Assembly (NCBI RefSeq): GCF_013373865.1
Contig: NC_050475.1
Location: forward strand, 12,127,182 to 12,191,181
Length of the DNA: 64,000 bases
Direction of reading: 5' to 3'
From: Monomorium pharaonis
Lineage: Eukaryota > Arthropoda > Insecta > Hymenoptera > Formicidae
A program made the translations under genes and the position numbers. The notes beneath the pieces were generated by a model, which did no database searches, was not told the origin of the DNA, and saw nothing but the letters and a program-made list of their open reading frames with translations. Of the stretch, positions 10,301-20,786 are shown piece after piece. Position 1 is the first letter of the stretch; the number at the start of each line of letters is the position of its first letter.

Positions 10301-12587
10301 TGTCGATCTTCACAACAGAATGATGTGGCATATAGTAGACTGTCGATGAATTTGAGGTACTGTCCACCTTAGTCATGTGATGCAAGGCCTTATATTCTTC
10401 GAGAAACGCTGTATATTGTTCCTTAAGTTCCGGGTTCCTTTGCAATTTATTTTCCAGACTAATCAATCGTCGTAATGCTCCGTTGTATGATTCACCCAAG
10501 GTGCTTGGATCTTCCTTGAATGGAATGCTAACAATGAATCTACCATCCTTGTTGCGCTTAGTCGTTTGCGAGAAGTGGAGCTCGCACTCTTTTTCTTCTT
10601 GAGAGAGTATCTTCTGATCAGAATACTCATCAATCTCCCAGAACTTGGCCACTTGTTCTTCAATACTCGTGGACTTGCTTAAGTGACAACGTATTGACGT
10701 TGCACAACTACTTGTCATTGGACCTGCAGCTATCCATCCTAACCTTGTCTTCTGCATTGTTAGCTGTGTTTTGCCGAGCTTGATCTGGCCTATACAAAGG
10801 AGATTCCAGAACCAATCTGCCCCTATTAGAATGTCGACCCTCACTGGCACGTGGAAGTTAGGATCAGCCAATTTAATGTTTGAAGGAATCTGAAGATCTT
10901 GTGTATTCACCTTGTTATTGGGTAAATCGCCTGTTATTTCTGGTATCACAAGACATGACAACTGAAATTCGTACTTGTTGTGGCATGCTGCAATGTTTAA
11001 CTTACATTTGTGTTGTACTTGACACGATGCGCCGTTGACGGCTTCAAGATTTACCATTACCTTGACCTTATCGAGTTGCAGTTCTTCACACAGTCTATTT
11101 GTGACTAAGCTGGATTGTGATCCTGGATCTAATATTGCACGAGCCTTGTGTTTCTTGCCTTGACTATCTTCTACAAATACTATTGCTGTTGACAGAATGA
11201 CGTGGTAATCATTCGTCCTGTTGTGTGAACATAGAAGCGAAGGAGAAGTATTGTTGTTTTCTTCAGCCTTTCCCGCTTCAGCCTTTCCCGTTGACTCAGA
11301 AGCCTTCTCGAAATGCAACAATGTATTGTGCTTGCCAGCACACTTTCGACACGTTCCGCCTTTGCAGTTTTTGATGAAATGACCTGGCTTCATGCAGTTG
11401 AGACACAACTTCGCTGTTCTTAAAGCCTCTGCTCGCTTTTGTGGGGTAAATTGTAAGAACTTTGGACAACTTGATAAATGATGTGCTTCTGTGCATACTG
11501 CACATTCCTGCCTTTGAACAAGAAACGATTTTGATTTTATATGATCCGACGGTTTTGATTTGTGCATGCTTCTTTTATTTAAATCTAGTGTTTCCAACAG
11601 ATTCGCTCTTGAACTGAGAAAAACCTTAAACTCTTCGAGTGTAGGGAGCTCCTTGTCGGCCTTCTCTTTCTCCCATTCCCTAGCTGTTATACTATCAAGT
11701 TTACTCGAAAGCAAATATATCAATAAAGCATCCCAATGTTCTGTCGACTGACCTAATACGTTTAGTGCTCGCAAATGTTTGTTTAATGTATCTATCACAT
11801 TGCGTAATTGAATTGCTGATTCTTCTTTTATTGAACTTATGCTAAAAATGGCCCTTATATGATTGTAAGTTAGCAAACTTTTATTGTTGAAGCGATTAGA
11901 AATGGTTTCCCAAGCAATAGCATAGTTGGCAGCCGAAAACTCGAGAGACTTGATAATCTGAGCCGCCGAACCTTCTAACGCAGCCTTTAAATAATGGAAT
12001 TTTTGTATTGGATCTATTGTCTCATTTGTATGTATAAGCGATTTAAACGTATCTCTAAAACCAAGCCATTCCTCTACATCACCTTTAAATTTCGGCAATT
12101 CAATTGTAGGCAGCCTGATACCCGGTGTTTTAAAAATGATATTTTGATTGGCATGTCGCGGTAAGTTATGAGTAAAATTGATGTCGTCAGTTACCGGTGT
12201 GTGTGTTTCCTGCGCCGCCCCCGCACCGCGATCTTCGTTCATCGCAGCACTCAGAGACCGTTGCGTCACCTTACCGCGAGCAAGCAACCCTTCTGCTTGT
12301 GCCACAACGTTAAAATATTCTTCTTCGAATGTTTCTCGGTATTGCATCGTGTCTCCTTCATCAACCGTGAGTTCATCGATCTCCGCCTGCACCTGATCGT
12401 ACTTCCCGTAAACTTCTCGAATGATCGTAAGACGTTCTCGAATTTCTAACCTGTGTGTTTCATCGAGTGCTTGTGTTGCATCTGGAAATCTGTGTGTGAT
12501 TTTAGTGATGTATGTTTTAAACGCAGTAACTCTACCCTTGTATTGACCGCGACGTTTAACGAGAGCTTCCATTGTGGTTATAATCAT
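7377..12587 (-). CDS. BEL/Pao gag-pol polyprotein (1736 aa)
   Basis: One uninterrupted frame encoding the capsid and all enzymes of a BEL/Pao element. In order: a gag region of the DUF1759 type (about 165-300); Cys/His zinc knuckles (about 360-425, including CLNCMKPGHFIKNC); an aspartic protease with DPGSQSS (about 484); reverse transcriptase (about 760-950) with the polymerase motif YVDD (about 890); RNase H region (about 1060-1200); an H2C2 integrase zinc finger (about 1367-1410); integrase core with D near 1438 (DYAGPF), D near 1506 (SDNGTNF) and E near 1560 (IWEAG); and a C-terminal DUF5641 domain (about 1630-1730). Catalytic residues that can be located are intact. The Met at 12587 is the first in frame; MEALVKRRGQ a few codons on could be the true start. 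Length and order fit the family. Product would act in cytoplasmic particles and then the nucleus. Confidence 0.95.
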   Translation of the reverse strand: MIITTMEALVKRRGQYKGRVTAFKTYITKITHRFPDATQALDETHRLEIRERLTIIREVYGKYDQVQAEIDELTVDEGDTMQYRETFEEEYFNVVAQAEGLLARGKVTQRSLSAAMNEDRGAGAAQETHTPVTDDINFTHNLPRHANQNIIFKTPGIRLPTIELPKFKGDVEEWLGFRDTFKSLIHTNETIDPIQKFHYLKAALEGSAAQIIKSLEFSAANYAIAWETISNRFNNKSLLTYNHIRAIFSISSIKEESAIQLRNVIDTLNKHLRALNVLGQSTEHWDALLIYLLSSKLDSITAREWEKEKADKELPTLEEFKVFLSSRANLLETLDLNKRSMHKSKPSDHIKSKSFLVQRQECAVCTEAHHLSSCPKFLQFTPQKRAEALRTAKLCLNCMKPGHFIKNCKGGTCRKCAGKHNTLLHFEKASESTGKAEAGKAEENNNTSPSLLCSHNRTNDYHVILSTAIVFVEDSQGKKHKARAILDPGSQSSLVTNRLCEELQLDKVKVMVNLEAVNGASCQVQHKCKLNIAACHNKYEFQLSCLVIPEITGDLPNNKVNTQDLQIPSNIKLADPNFHVPVRVDILIGADWFWNLLCIGQIKLGKTQLTMQKTRLGWIAAGPMTSSCATSIRCHLSKSTSIEEQVAKFWEIDEYSDQKILSQEEKECELHFSQTTKRNKDGRFIVSIPFKEDPSTLGESYNGALRRLISLENKLQRNPELKEQYTAFLEEYKALHHMTKVDSTSNSSTVYYMPHHSVVKIDSLTTKVRVVFDASATTDNGISLNHIQMIGSTLQDDLFSILVRFRSHAYVVASDIEKMYRQVLIAPEQRSLQRILWRQNPEDPIEVFELNTVTYGTASAPYLATRCIRELAVETEQQWPDIARIIRQDFYVDDLLTGAESIEEARDIVHKISSVLNSAGFKLRKWIANEAAVIEDICTEDQNPNGINFKCGLPTKILGLVWQAHQDMLVYSIEKLPSPKVSKRQILSEITRIFDPLGLLSPCLVLAKILLQKLWMHKLSWDEAIPADLHSTWIAFRNQINDLNQIEIPRHVICRGYTRIELHGFADAAQGAYGACIYIRSMVDQNTKQARLLCSKTRVAPLKQQTIPRLELCAALTLARLTKKVTGSLNILFDKITYWSDSTIVLNWIQTQPSKLQVFVSNRVAEIQELTDIRDWRHVPTEENSADLLSRGVFPNQLWQSRIWWYGPSFLSRSEDEWPVTAQPEVPTMEMRRTVCAVRHIQSDKSFIFEISNNLNKLIRIAAYCRRFIINCKNRGKVESGGLTAIELRNSLHNIAKIAQRESFPTETRILQQGGSITQGKLATLNAFIDKDNLIRVGGRLRNSEFPSDKKHPIVLLADHQFTRLLFRSEHLNLLHAGPQLLLSSIREQFWPIGGRNLARKTVHGCIECFKNNPTHSKLPLGQLPRERVSQSIPFHNTGVDYAGPFIVRDRKGRGCKTSKAFVCLFVCFATKALHLELVSDLTSEAFIAALRRFSARRGKPARIYSDNGTNFVGANRELKELAQLLTDNATSIEKTVNEIGISWHFIPAHSPHFGGIWEAGVKSTKHHLKRVAGNAILTYEELYTLLVQIEAILNSRPLTPMSSDPNDLAPLTPAHFLVGRSLTSPADPTLTDVPESRLSRWQLIQSLQQHFWKRWSKEYISELQQHAIKTKLTDPIVEGAMVLIKDDNLPSLKWRLGRVVTIHPGKDNVARVATIKTSTGVTRIATAKLCPLPIE

Positions 12588-13168
12588 GCAAAATGTATGC
12601 GAACTCTACTACTGGTTTGATGATTCCGAATTGGGGTTAGGATAGGATGGGAATGTGCTCACTGACTCACTATATGAGCTCGCTCGATGTACTCCCTATT
12701 CTCGCTCGTTGCGCCCTGCTGCTCCTCTGATTGGTTGCTACTATGCCTCTGATTGGCTGCTACTACACCTCTGATTGGCTGCTACACTCGATCGATGCTG
12801 GATCTCGTGCGCCCTCTATGCTCGGTTGTCGCGCCACTGTCAGCGCCTCTGATTGGTCGATGTGCTTACTTGATGCTGGATGCTGTATGCTCTCTATGCT
12901 CGCTCTATGGCCTTGATCGAATATTCGACGGCCGTAATGCAAATTCCGAAAAAATGCGTCTTGCAGTTGATACGAGCCTTGCGTTGTGCTTGCAATCTCG
13001 TATTTAGCGATGAAGATGGCTTGCCTTGTTGTACACCATGCACGATGTCTCGATGTCGATCGTTCCGGCCCAAGACTGCCTCGCGTGTCGTCACCGTTTC
13101 TTTCGTTGATTATGTCGATTTCGTTGAATCCACGGCCTTTTCTCCGTGGATCCGGCTCGAAGGACCAA
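12588..13168 (-). promoter_or_regulatory. BEL/Pao 5' leader with repeated CCAAT boxes
   Basis: The untranslated leader between the 5' LTR and gag. On the minus strand it contains CCAATCAGAGG four times (complements at 12724-12734, 12746-12756, 12768-12778 and 12846-12856); the first three are spaced exactly 22 bases. Short frames here are chance. The CCAAT motif is the known NF-Y core, but a regulatory role is inference. Confidence 0.5.
13149..13168 (-). other. BEL/Pao primer binding site
   Basis: On the minus strand the sequence directly inside the 5' LTR starts TGGTCCTTCGAGCCGGATC. The TGG start complements the CCA end of a tRNA, as expected for the minus-strand primer site. Confidence 0.75.
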
Positions 13169-13498
13169 TGTTGCGTAATGGTCGATTAAAGTGGACTGTA
13201 TTTTCACTGGATTTCACTTTGGGTTTATTGAATTCGCACAAGACGCACGTTGCGTTTTCGGAGATCTATCGCCATCTTGTCTCGTCTCCTCCGTTCTTCC
13301 TCTTCCTTCGTTTCCGGTTGCGCGAGCATACCAACGCAACGATATTTCGCGAGCGCAACATATCAAATATGAATGAGTTGGTTGAACGCTTGAATTGTAT
13401 TAACATTAAAGGTATATGTGTGTGTGTGTGTGTGTGCGTGTATATGTGGACAAACTGAAGAAAAGAAAATACTAACAACAAAGCAAATAATCTCAACA
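13169..13498 (-). repeat. BEL/Pao 5' LTR
   Basis: 330 bases, same sequence as 6819-7148; ends CTCAACA next to the right target duplication CAGTA (13499-13503). Confidence 0.95.
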
Positions 13499-13596
13499 CA
13501 GTACATTGGCACAAAGTGCAAAATATCTTGTATGTTGTATTGTTATGGGGTCAAGTTAGTCCTTACGTATCATTCAGGTTGATTTGACTGATAGAA

Positions 13597-13715
13597 GCAA
13601 GATCGAGGTCTAGCCAAACAAGATCGAAATTGATCCGGCTAACAAAAGCAAGATCGAGGTTGACTCGGCTAGCAAAAGCAAGATCGAGGTTGATCCGGCT
13701 AGCAAAAGCAAGATC
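13597..13715. repeat. 30-bp tandem repeats in a transposon arm
   Basis: GCAAGATCGAGGTTGATCC-type units start at 13597, 13619 (partial), 13648, 13678 and 13708. They sit in the inverted repeat of the DDE transposon, and fewer units remain in the opposite arm (~15225-15285). Confidence 0.8.
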
Positions 13716-13719
13716 TGGA

Positions 13720-14808
13720 CTATAAATGTTCAAAGTGCCCTCCTTGATTATTCAAACATAAAGTTAATTTTTGCCTGAAATTTTGTGTGATTTCTACAAG
13801 TATTTCTTGCGTAACCATACGACAAGCTCTCCTTATTCTATCTATCATGTCAGCTCTTGTTGTTGGAGCTATTTGATACACAAAATCTTTTGCATATCCC
13901 CAAAAGTAAAAATCAAGAGGGTTCAAATCAGGAGATCTTGGAGGCCACAATACTGGACCGTTGCGGATGATCAGACGATCCTCAAACCGCCGTCGAAGAA
14001 ATCTGCTAACACGTTGATAGTGATGGGCAAGAGTACCATCATGTTGGAACTACATTCCTTGTTAAACATCTAAAGGAATTTTTTCCAGGTAATCAGGTAG
14101 GTCGTTTCAGAGGAAATACAATTCACCATTGATTGTTCGCTCAAAGAAATGTGGTCCAATAATATAGACATTTAATATTCCTACCCATACGTGAAGACTC
14201 CATCGGTGCTGATTCATTCGCTCTCTCATCCACTGAGGGTTAACGGGCGACCAGTAATGACTATTATACCTATTCAGACTGCCAGTACTGTGAAATGTAG
14301 CTTTATCACAGAAACAAACGAACGAAAAGAAATCAGGATTTTCATTTAATATATTCAGGGCCCACCTACAAAAATTGACTCTCAACAGTTGATCATTCTC
14401 ACTCAGTTCCTGAACAAATGTAATATGGTAGAGATGATAATCAACGGTAACAAACAATAAACGGTTGATCGAGAAATCCCTAATTGACGTTCGATGTGCC
14501 GAGTACTAATGTGAGGATTCAGATGAACCATACCCAAAACAGCAAGGAGCCTTGGGTCATTATTATTAATGTTCCGGTTTCGCTGTCTTTGGCGACGATT
14601 TACTATTACACGAGATTTTCTCTCAATATTTATAATTTGTTTGCGGTCCTGGATGACGACGATCGGGATAACGTTGAGCATAAAGACGTGAAGCATTTCT
14701 GTAATTTTTATGGCTTTCGCCAAGAACTAACAAAATGTCAACTATTTCATTTGGTGTATAGCCTGCTAAGGTATACAACTTCCTATTCAAATACAAGGTA
14801 GTTGACAA
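13720..14808 (-). pseudogene. DUF4817-type DDE transposase, frameshifted
   Basis: Minus-strand reading from 14808. Residues near the start (YTPNEIVDILLVLGESHKNY, then YPDRRHPGP) match the DUF4817 N-terminal region. After a frame change near 14700 comes a helix-turn-helix region (NPHISTRHIERQLGISRSTV). After another near 14440 comes a catalytic-domain piece (CFCDKATFHSTG; NSHYWSPVNPQ; HVWVGILNVYIIGP). A TGA at 14107 and a TAG near 14050 interrupt it before the C-terminal block WPPRSPDLNPLDFYFWG, which is typical of IS630/Tc1/mariner-like DDE transposases. At least two frameshifts and two stops mean it is inactive. The first acidic catalytic site appears as CDKA instead of the usual TDEA, also degraded. 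Confidence 0.85.
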
Positions 14809-15544
14809 GGTAGTTTTTGATCATGAATGAGAATCTGCAAAACGATAAGGAATTATGTTTTTCCCAGGTGGCCCTTGTTCGCATTACCCTTTCACGGGAA
14901 TCTCGAAATAACCAATTCAATAAAGCGAATATTATCTGCTATTTTTAAAATATTTTTTGAATTGCATTTATAATTTGACAATATTAAATTAGCAGATTGT
15001 GAGAGGCGAAGAGACTCACGTTAATCAAGTACCCCAAAAAGAACGAAATTCTACTACGTTCACGTAACGAGTGGCATTCACTTGGACACACTATGGATTG
15101 TACGGTTCCACGTGGGCGGTGTAAAAACTGAGCGGTGACAACTTTTACCTAAGTCACGGAAGAATTAAGTTACAAACATCAAGTCTAACTCATGAACCCT
15201 TCGTTGGAAGCCTCGCAGACCACAAAGGTATCAATCTCGATCTTGCTATGGCTAGACCTCGATCTTGCTTTTGTCAGTCAAATCAACCTGAATGATACGT
15301 AAGGACCAACTTGACCCTATAACAATACAACATACAAGATATTTCGCACTTTGTGCCAATGTACTGCAAAGTACTACTTTGGGGCTTCATAACTCGAAAA
15401 GTACTTGGTAGAAGTACACTTAATTATAGTGTTTTGGAAAGCTCTCGAGATAAGCTACAAGAATATGTAATGAGAAAACGTACGTTCCATTTAAGAAATT
15501 GAAAGTGACCTTCACGTGACCTTCAACAAACTCTTCAAAGTCAA

Positions 15545-15995
15545 GTATACCTTAAAACTAATATTAAACAAATATACTTGATTGAAGAAAACTATTACTT
15601 GAACGAAGTAAAATAAAATGAGTAAATACTTTTCTTGGCTGAAGAATGATATTTTTCTATGTGCACGCATAAAAAACTAAAATATTAAAAATCACTTCCT
15701 TGTAACTTTGTAAATTATATACTAAACACTCACACACACACACACACACACACACACATTCAGATGCACGTACAAAAGAAAAAGAAAGAGAGCTGGCAAA
15801 TTATTCGGTTTAGCGGCGCCAAGTTTTTGTAGTAAAATATTTATTCGTATTAAAATATTTATTTGTAATATTTGTAATTTAGTCATATTATAATACTTAT
15901 TTGCCAGCTCAATATTATGTCCTTTATTTCTTGCTAATATGCTTCCTGACAATTGTATTTTACAGGCGCGCAGCAGCCAATAATTTAATACGGAA
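15545..15995. other. AT-rich spacer with (AC)n
   Basis: No gene. A short (CA)n tract lies at 15729-15759. The minus-strand frame across it is a microsatellite artefact. Confidence 0.5.
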
Positions 15996-16276
15996 AGCTG
16001 ATATTTATAGTTTGATCTCGTATTTAAGATTTTCTTAAATTTATAATTAAATTACTTTTATAATTAACAAAATTGTATCTAAAGATAAACTTAAGACAAT
16101 CTTGGAGCCATATCAGACTAAAAATTAAGATTGAGATTAAATTGGAATTTGATCATTCAAAGCAAAGTTAAAAGTATTGGTTTTGTTCCTAATTGGTTAC
16201 ATTTTAATTTAATCTCAATATCAATCTTTAGTCTGATACAAGCTTAATGATAAAAAATCAAACTATGAATGCCAGC
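15996..16276. mobile_element. short MITE with GGCTGGcATTCATAG-type ends
   Basis: The ends AGCTGATATTTATAGTTTGA and TCAAACTATGAATGCCAGCC are inverted copies. The interior is built of AATCTTAA/TTAAGATT-like words in both orientations. The same kind of end (GCCGGTATTCATA) flanks the mariner at 34.4-35.9 kb, so these are two copies of one family. Confidence 0.6.
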
Positions 16277-16708
16277 CAAAGAATAAACATCTATTTTTAC
16301 AGATTGGCGCATATATTTCTTCATATCATTATTTTTGTAGAGAAAAAACTTAATGCTCTTATTTTGTAATGTTTATTCTTAATTGGCGCAAAATATTTAC
16401 ATATCATTATTTTTGTAGAGAAATTAATTTGTGTGTGTAAATACAATAATTTTTTATTTAAAATAATTGTCACTTTAATAATCAAAGTTATACTATTTCA
16501 GGAATGTATATTACTTAAATTTAACACTCTTAGTATATAATACTTAGGTTGAACCATTCAAAAGTATACACCACTTAGGTTGAATTTGATTAAAAGTTTT
16601 ATCTTGAATTTATGATTTTTTCCTTATATTACTTAGGTTGAACCATCCAATAATTTTTTTGCTTAAAAGAAAAATTACATTTACCATAATTGTGATTACA
16701 TTTATTAT
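16277..16708. repeat. AT-rich sequence with three ACTTAGGTTGAA copies
   Basis: ACTTAGGTTGAA occurs at about 16542, 16573 and 16631. No gene seen. Confidence 0.5.
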
Positions 16709-17625
16709 ATAAAAATGGTTAATTCGATTGACTATTTCTATTTGATATTCTACTATATTATTATTTTAAATTGTTATAATTTATAGTAAAATTTTTACCC
16801 TGTTTGGCATAACTATACATATATGGTTATTTACACTAACATTATAGCAATAATAACTATAAAAATGATATTTGCAACTATAATTATTTTACTATGCAAT
16901 TATTATTGCAAATACTAGATTTTTTTATAAAAATAATTTTTTTTGCATCTCAAAAAGAATTCATAATTGATGACATATTATTGAGTTCTCTTTGAATCTC
17001 TGCGCTATCTCTGTGCTACCTCTGTGTTTCAATTATGTGAACGATAAATTCTGTGTACGCGCGCATACGTATATGAAAATAAAATTACTTATTCTATAAC
17101 ATAAAAATGGTATTTTTATGCAAATTTAATGCAAACACATTATTATATATATTTTAATCAAACATAAAAGTATATATATAATTAGATCTAATTTGATACA
17201 ATTATATATAAATTTTTATATAATTTAAATTGAAAAAGTTCTAATATAACTTTGAATAATATAATATGGAGTTATAAATATTTTGATATAATTATATATA
17301 ATTATTTAATCAAAAAAGAATTCTAATATAATGCTGTATAATTCAATATGGGTTTATAAATATCTTGATATAATTATATATATTTATTTACTCGAAAAGT
17401 AATTTTAATAAAATGTTGTATAATTCAATATGGGGTTATAAATATTTTGATACAATTATATATAATTATCCACTCAAAAATATAATGTTGCATAATTTGA
17501 TATAAAGTTATAAATATTTTGATATAATTATATATAAATTAATTAATGTATAAATTGATCTTATTATATGTAATTATATATAATATGACATAATTATACA
17601 TAATTAGATATAAACTTTTTTCCCG
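16709..17625. repeat. AT-rich duplicated block, copy A
   Basis: GGTTAATTCGATTGACTATT and the ~200 bases after it recur at 17628-17831 (copy B). The following part, 16921-17375, recurs at about 18264-18720. Within 17190-17600 there are four or five degenerate ~85-base units around TATAAATATTTTGATATAAT. This is a repeat built of the word GATATAATTATATA; no coding potential. Confidence 0.65.
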
Positions 17626-17627
17626 GG

Positions 17628-18180
17628 TGGTTAATTCAATTGACTATTTCTATTTGATATTCTAATATATTATTATTTTAAATTATTATAATTTAAAGTA
17701 AAATTTTTATCCTGTTTGGCACAACTATACATACATGGTTATTTACACTAACATTATAGCAATAATAACTGTAAGAATTATATTTACAACTATAACTATT
17801 TTACTATGCAATTATAACTGCAAATACTAGACACTTTTCTCTCAGTGTATATGCACACATAATTAGATATAATTATATGTTTTTAAATACAATTAGATCA
17901 AATTTTTAATGGGTCCCATTTAATGGATCACATTTTTGTGATAAATATGGTAAATTAAAATATATTTTTATGAATAGAAGAGTATTTATTTATACTTGTA
18001 TTCATTTACATAAACATACTTATATAAAATATTTTATACATATATAAAAAAATATTGCTTAAATTTTGCAATAAAATAAATCAACATTATTAATAAAAAA
18101 AATTTTTAATTAGAATTTGGTCTAAAATTATAAAATATTATAAATTATAAAATTTATAATATGCAATTGAAATTAATCTT
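17628..18180. repeat. AT-rich duplicated block, copy B
   Basis: 17628-17831 repeats the start of copy A. The rest is AT-rich with no gene recognised. Confidence 0.55.
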
Positions 18181-18354
18181 CCCAGATAGCACACAGAGTT
18201 TAAAGAGAATTCAATTGTATGTCACCAATTATGTCACTAATTATAAATTCTCTTTGAGATCTTTTTTATAAAAATAATTCTTTTTGCATCTCAAAAAGAA
18301 TTCATAATTGATGACATATTATTGAGTTCTTTTTGAATCTCTGTGCTATCTCTG
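18181..18354. mobile_element. CCCAGAT-family element (word GAATTC/TTGAA)
   Basis: Left end CCCAGATAGCACACAGAG; right end TCTGTGCTATCTCTG, a near reverse complement. The interior repeats AGAATTCA and TTCTCTTTGA-like words in both orientations. The right half is also found alone at 16921-17030 inside the duplicated block. No matching flanking dinucleotide. Confidence 0.55.
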
Positions 18355-20060
18355 TGCTTCAATTATGTGAACAATAAACTCTGTGTACGCGCGCATACAT
18401 ATAAAAATAAAATTACTAATTCTATAATATAAAAATGGTATTTTTAGGCAAATTTAATGCAAACACATTATTATATATATTTTAATCAAACATAAAAGTA
18501 TATATATAATTATATCTAATTTGATACAATTATATATAAATTTTTATATAATTTAAATTGAAAAAATTCTAATATAACTTTGAATAATATGATATAGAGT
18601 TATAAATATTTTGATATATATATGTATATATAATTACATATAATTATTTAATCAAAAAAGGATTCTAATATTATGCTGTATAATTCAATATGGGTTTATA
18701 AATATCTTGATATAATTATATAGCGTTAATGACAACATAATATGACAAATGTCAATATCTATATGGTATATACAAAATGAAAGACATTTTCACAATAAAA
18801 TAGCATTACATCAGGAATAATTTCTTAAATTTTAATAATTTTGTAATAATATCTGTAAAAAATATAATAATATAATAGGTATGTCATAATGTGAAATGTT
18901 ATTATATTACAAAAAATACAGTAACATTGTAATAAAATTTATTACATACAATTTATTACACAAATGAAATTTATTACAAAAATTTATACAGAAATAATAA
19001 AAAAAAATATACATATAAAAATAAAATTACTAATTTTATAATATAAAAATGGTATTTTTATGCAAATTTAATGCAAACACATTATTATATATATTTTAAT
19101 CAAACATAAAAGTATATATATACAATAATGATTTATTAAATAAATTTTTCACCATTTTTTTACACGCGGTTCTACAAGAGACAACACTTTAATAACATGA
19201 AGAACTTTATTAGTTTCAAAATACAGGTGTCAATTCTCAATAAAGTACGACCAAGGGAACAGAGAGAGAATCAGAGCCATGTCCGCTCTAACTGCACTTA
19301 TTGATTTCCATTATAAAGCTTTTGATAGCTGACCGTAATGGCCAATTGATATTATCGGACAGCAGACTCGTAGTTGAAGAATATACCAGACGGCGCGCGT
19401 AACAATATACACTTTTTTATTTTTAGAATATGGAAATAAGATTTTATGAAAGAGAAAATAATTTAAATTGTGGCTGTGTGTGTGCGTGCGTGCGTGTGCG
19501 TGTGAATGTGCGTGTGCGTTTGAATGTGCGCGCGCGCGTGTGATGTACATATATGTACATATATACATTTTTTCTTTCAATAAAAACTGAAAATTAGTAT
19601 ATTTCGCATAATCATTGAATTTGTTTCACTTAAAATCTTAGTCTCATACGTTTCTGAAAGTAAAATAATACTATATATATGTCAAATTTAAAACTGAGTG
19701 CCAAAAAGTCGCTACAGAAACCGACTCCCTATCCCGTTAATCTCAATCCTTTCATCCTATATTTGACTTTATGCTCCAGATATTTATACATCAATAATTT
19801 TTGGTAACCTTTTATAATCAGGTGTTCTATATTACGTGCTTTTAATCCATATAATACATAAAAAAACACTTTAAAACAGTTGATAAATTATGACTCAACA
19901 AGTAAAAACAAATTAAAAGTAATCTAATTCTTTCAGATTTCTTTTTTTCAATCTGCTAAGATTGTAATAAAATTCTTAAAAAAATACATAATCAGAAATT
20001 TCTCAGAATTTTACTACTAATCGCTATCTTTAAATTTACACAACAAATTACTGTTCTTAA
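18355..20060. repeat. AT-rich repeats and microsatellites, no gene
   Basis: 18420-18720 matches 17080-17375; 19010-19125 is a third partial copy of the same ~100 bases. 18870-19000 is iterated TTTATTACAA. 19470-19560 holds GT/GC-rich microsatellite. The rest shows nothing recognisable. Confidence 0.5.
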
Positions 20061-20069
20061 TATGTGTCA

Positions 20070-20112
20070 ACTCTATTTAAGGTAATAAAAATTTATCTGC
20101 ACTTTATCAGTA
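20070..20112 (+). promoter_or_regulatory. possible core promoter of the receptor gene
   Basis: TATTTAA at 20074-20080 is followed 35 bases later by TCAGT (20107-20111), which resembles the arthropod initiator. The spacing is slightly longer than usual, so this is only suggestive. Confidence 0.25.
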
Positions 20113-20179
20113 GCATGCTATATGCTACATCGCAATGGAATAACGATCAGAGCGTAATAAAATCAGTTCTTGTGAAATC

Positions 20180-20786
20180 ATGTTGGAAAACTGTCGATGG
20201 TTGTTATACATATCGTGTTTTTGCGGTTGTCATCCACATATAATCGATGAATTATCGATATTCAAAAATTTTCATTCACTGATGAAATTACTATATTCGC
20301 TGACCGCGTGCGGTGTCTATTGCGTTGCAGGATATTACGCATTTGGTTTCGCCACTCTCTGTGGAACTATTAATGTGGGATGCATTCTGCAACAAGTTAA
20401 TCGTTACACACGGACTTTCTATATGATATTGACAACATTGCTGTCATACTTGCGTCACAAAGAATTCAAACGCACTTTAATCATAATTCATAAATTCGAC
20501 GATTTAATGCAACATTATCATTGGTACACTAATAACAAACAAAAGAAGCATTACGTACAATGGCTGGTTATATTAATGATCTTCAGCGCTTGGATATTAT
20601 TTGCCGCACTGGCAATGTTTATTGTTAAAAAAATGAGCACAACAAACGAAATACCCTATTATACATTTGTAATACAATACGTAACACGAATGACTTTCTC
20701 CATAGAGATTGCGAAATTTTGCTTTTTCTACGATGCATTGTATCGTAGATTTCGTCGTCTTAACGAACTGTGTCATGGAATGAATG
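20180..20786 (+). CDS. gustatory receptor-like (7tm_7), exon 1
   Basis: The frame runs from ATG 20180 (in-frame stop at 20141 upstream) to a stop at 20857. Hydrophobic segments lie near residues 35-60, 80-100, 128-150 and 162-187, followed by FxxLYRRFRRLNEL, a pattern typical of insect gustatory receptors just before the second half of the protein. It would be a membrane taste/chemoreceptor subunit of sensory neurons. Two donors are possible: GTTAAG after 20824 (phase 0) or GTATAT after 20786 (phase 1). Only the latter joins in frame to the exon at 48218, giving ...HGMNG, so I chose 20786. The donor is weak, so a broken gene or two separate genes remain possible. Codon use and composition differ from the surrounding transposons. 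Confidence 0.65.

Larger units (their letters stand above)
6814..13503 (-). mobile_element. complete BEL/Pao LTR retrotransposon
   Basis: A 6680-base element on the minus strand with 330-base LTRs that start TG and end CA, a primer binding site next to the 5' LTR, a purine-rich tract next to the 3' LTR, and one intact gag-pol frame. The 5-base target duplication CAGTA is present at 6814-6818 and 13499-13503. The two LTRs read the same base for base by eye, including the GT microsatellite length, so insertion is recent. This copy has every visible part needed for autonomy; whether it is expressed cannot be seen here. Confidence 0.95.
6519..15544 (-). mobile_element. DUF4817/DDE transposon with ~500-bp inverted repeats, split by a BEL/Pao insertion
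   Basis: The left arm is 6519-6818 continued at 13504-~13730; the right arm is ~15220-15544. Shared blocks include AAAGTAGTACTTTG, CACTTTGTGCCAATGTAC and CATTCAGGTTGATTTGACTG. The right arm stops matching at 15544, so about 125 bases of the outer right end are lost. The left end (CAGGTGTCCCATTTTAAC) resembles the GTGTCCCATTT ends of IS630-type elements. Without the retrotransposon the element would be ~2.3 kb. The inner part of the left arm holds 30-base tandem subrepeats (13597-13715). The transposase lies between the arms on the minus strand and is broken. Confidence 0.75.

Noticed and set aside
7438..12449. Several plus-strand frames of 60-93 codons
   Set aside because: They are shadows of the minus-strand BEL/Pao frame.
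13597..13715. Possible CRISPR-like array of 30-base repeats
   Set aside because: No unique spacers; the units are contiguous tandem repeats in a eukaryotic transposon arm.
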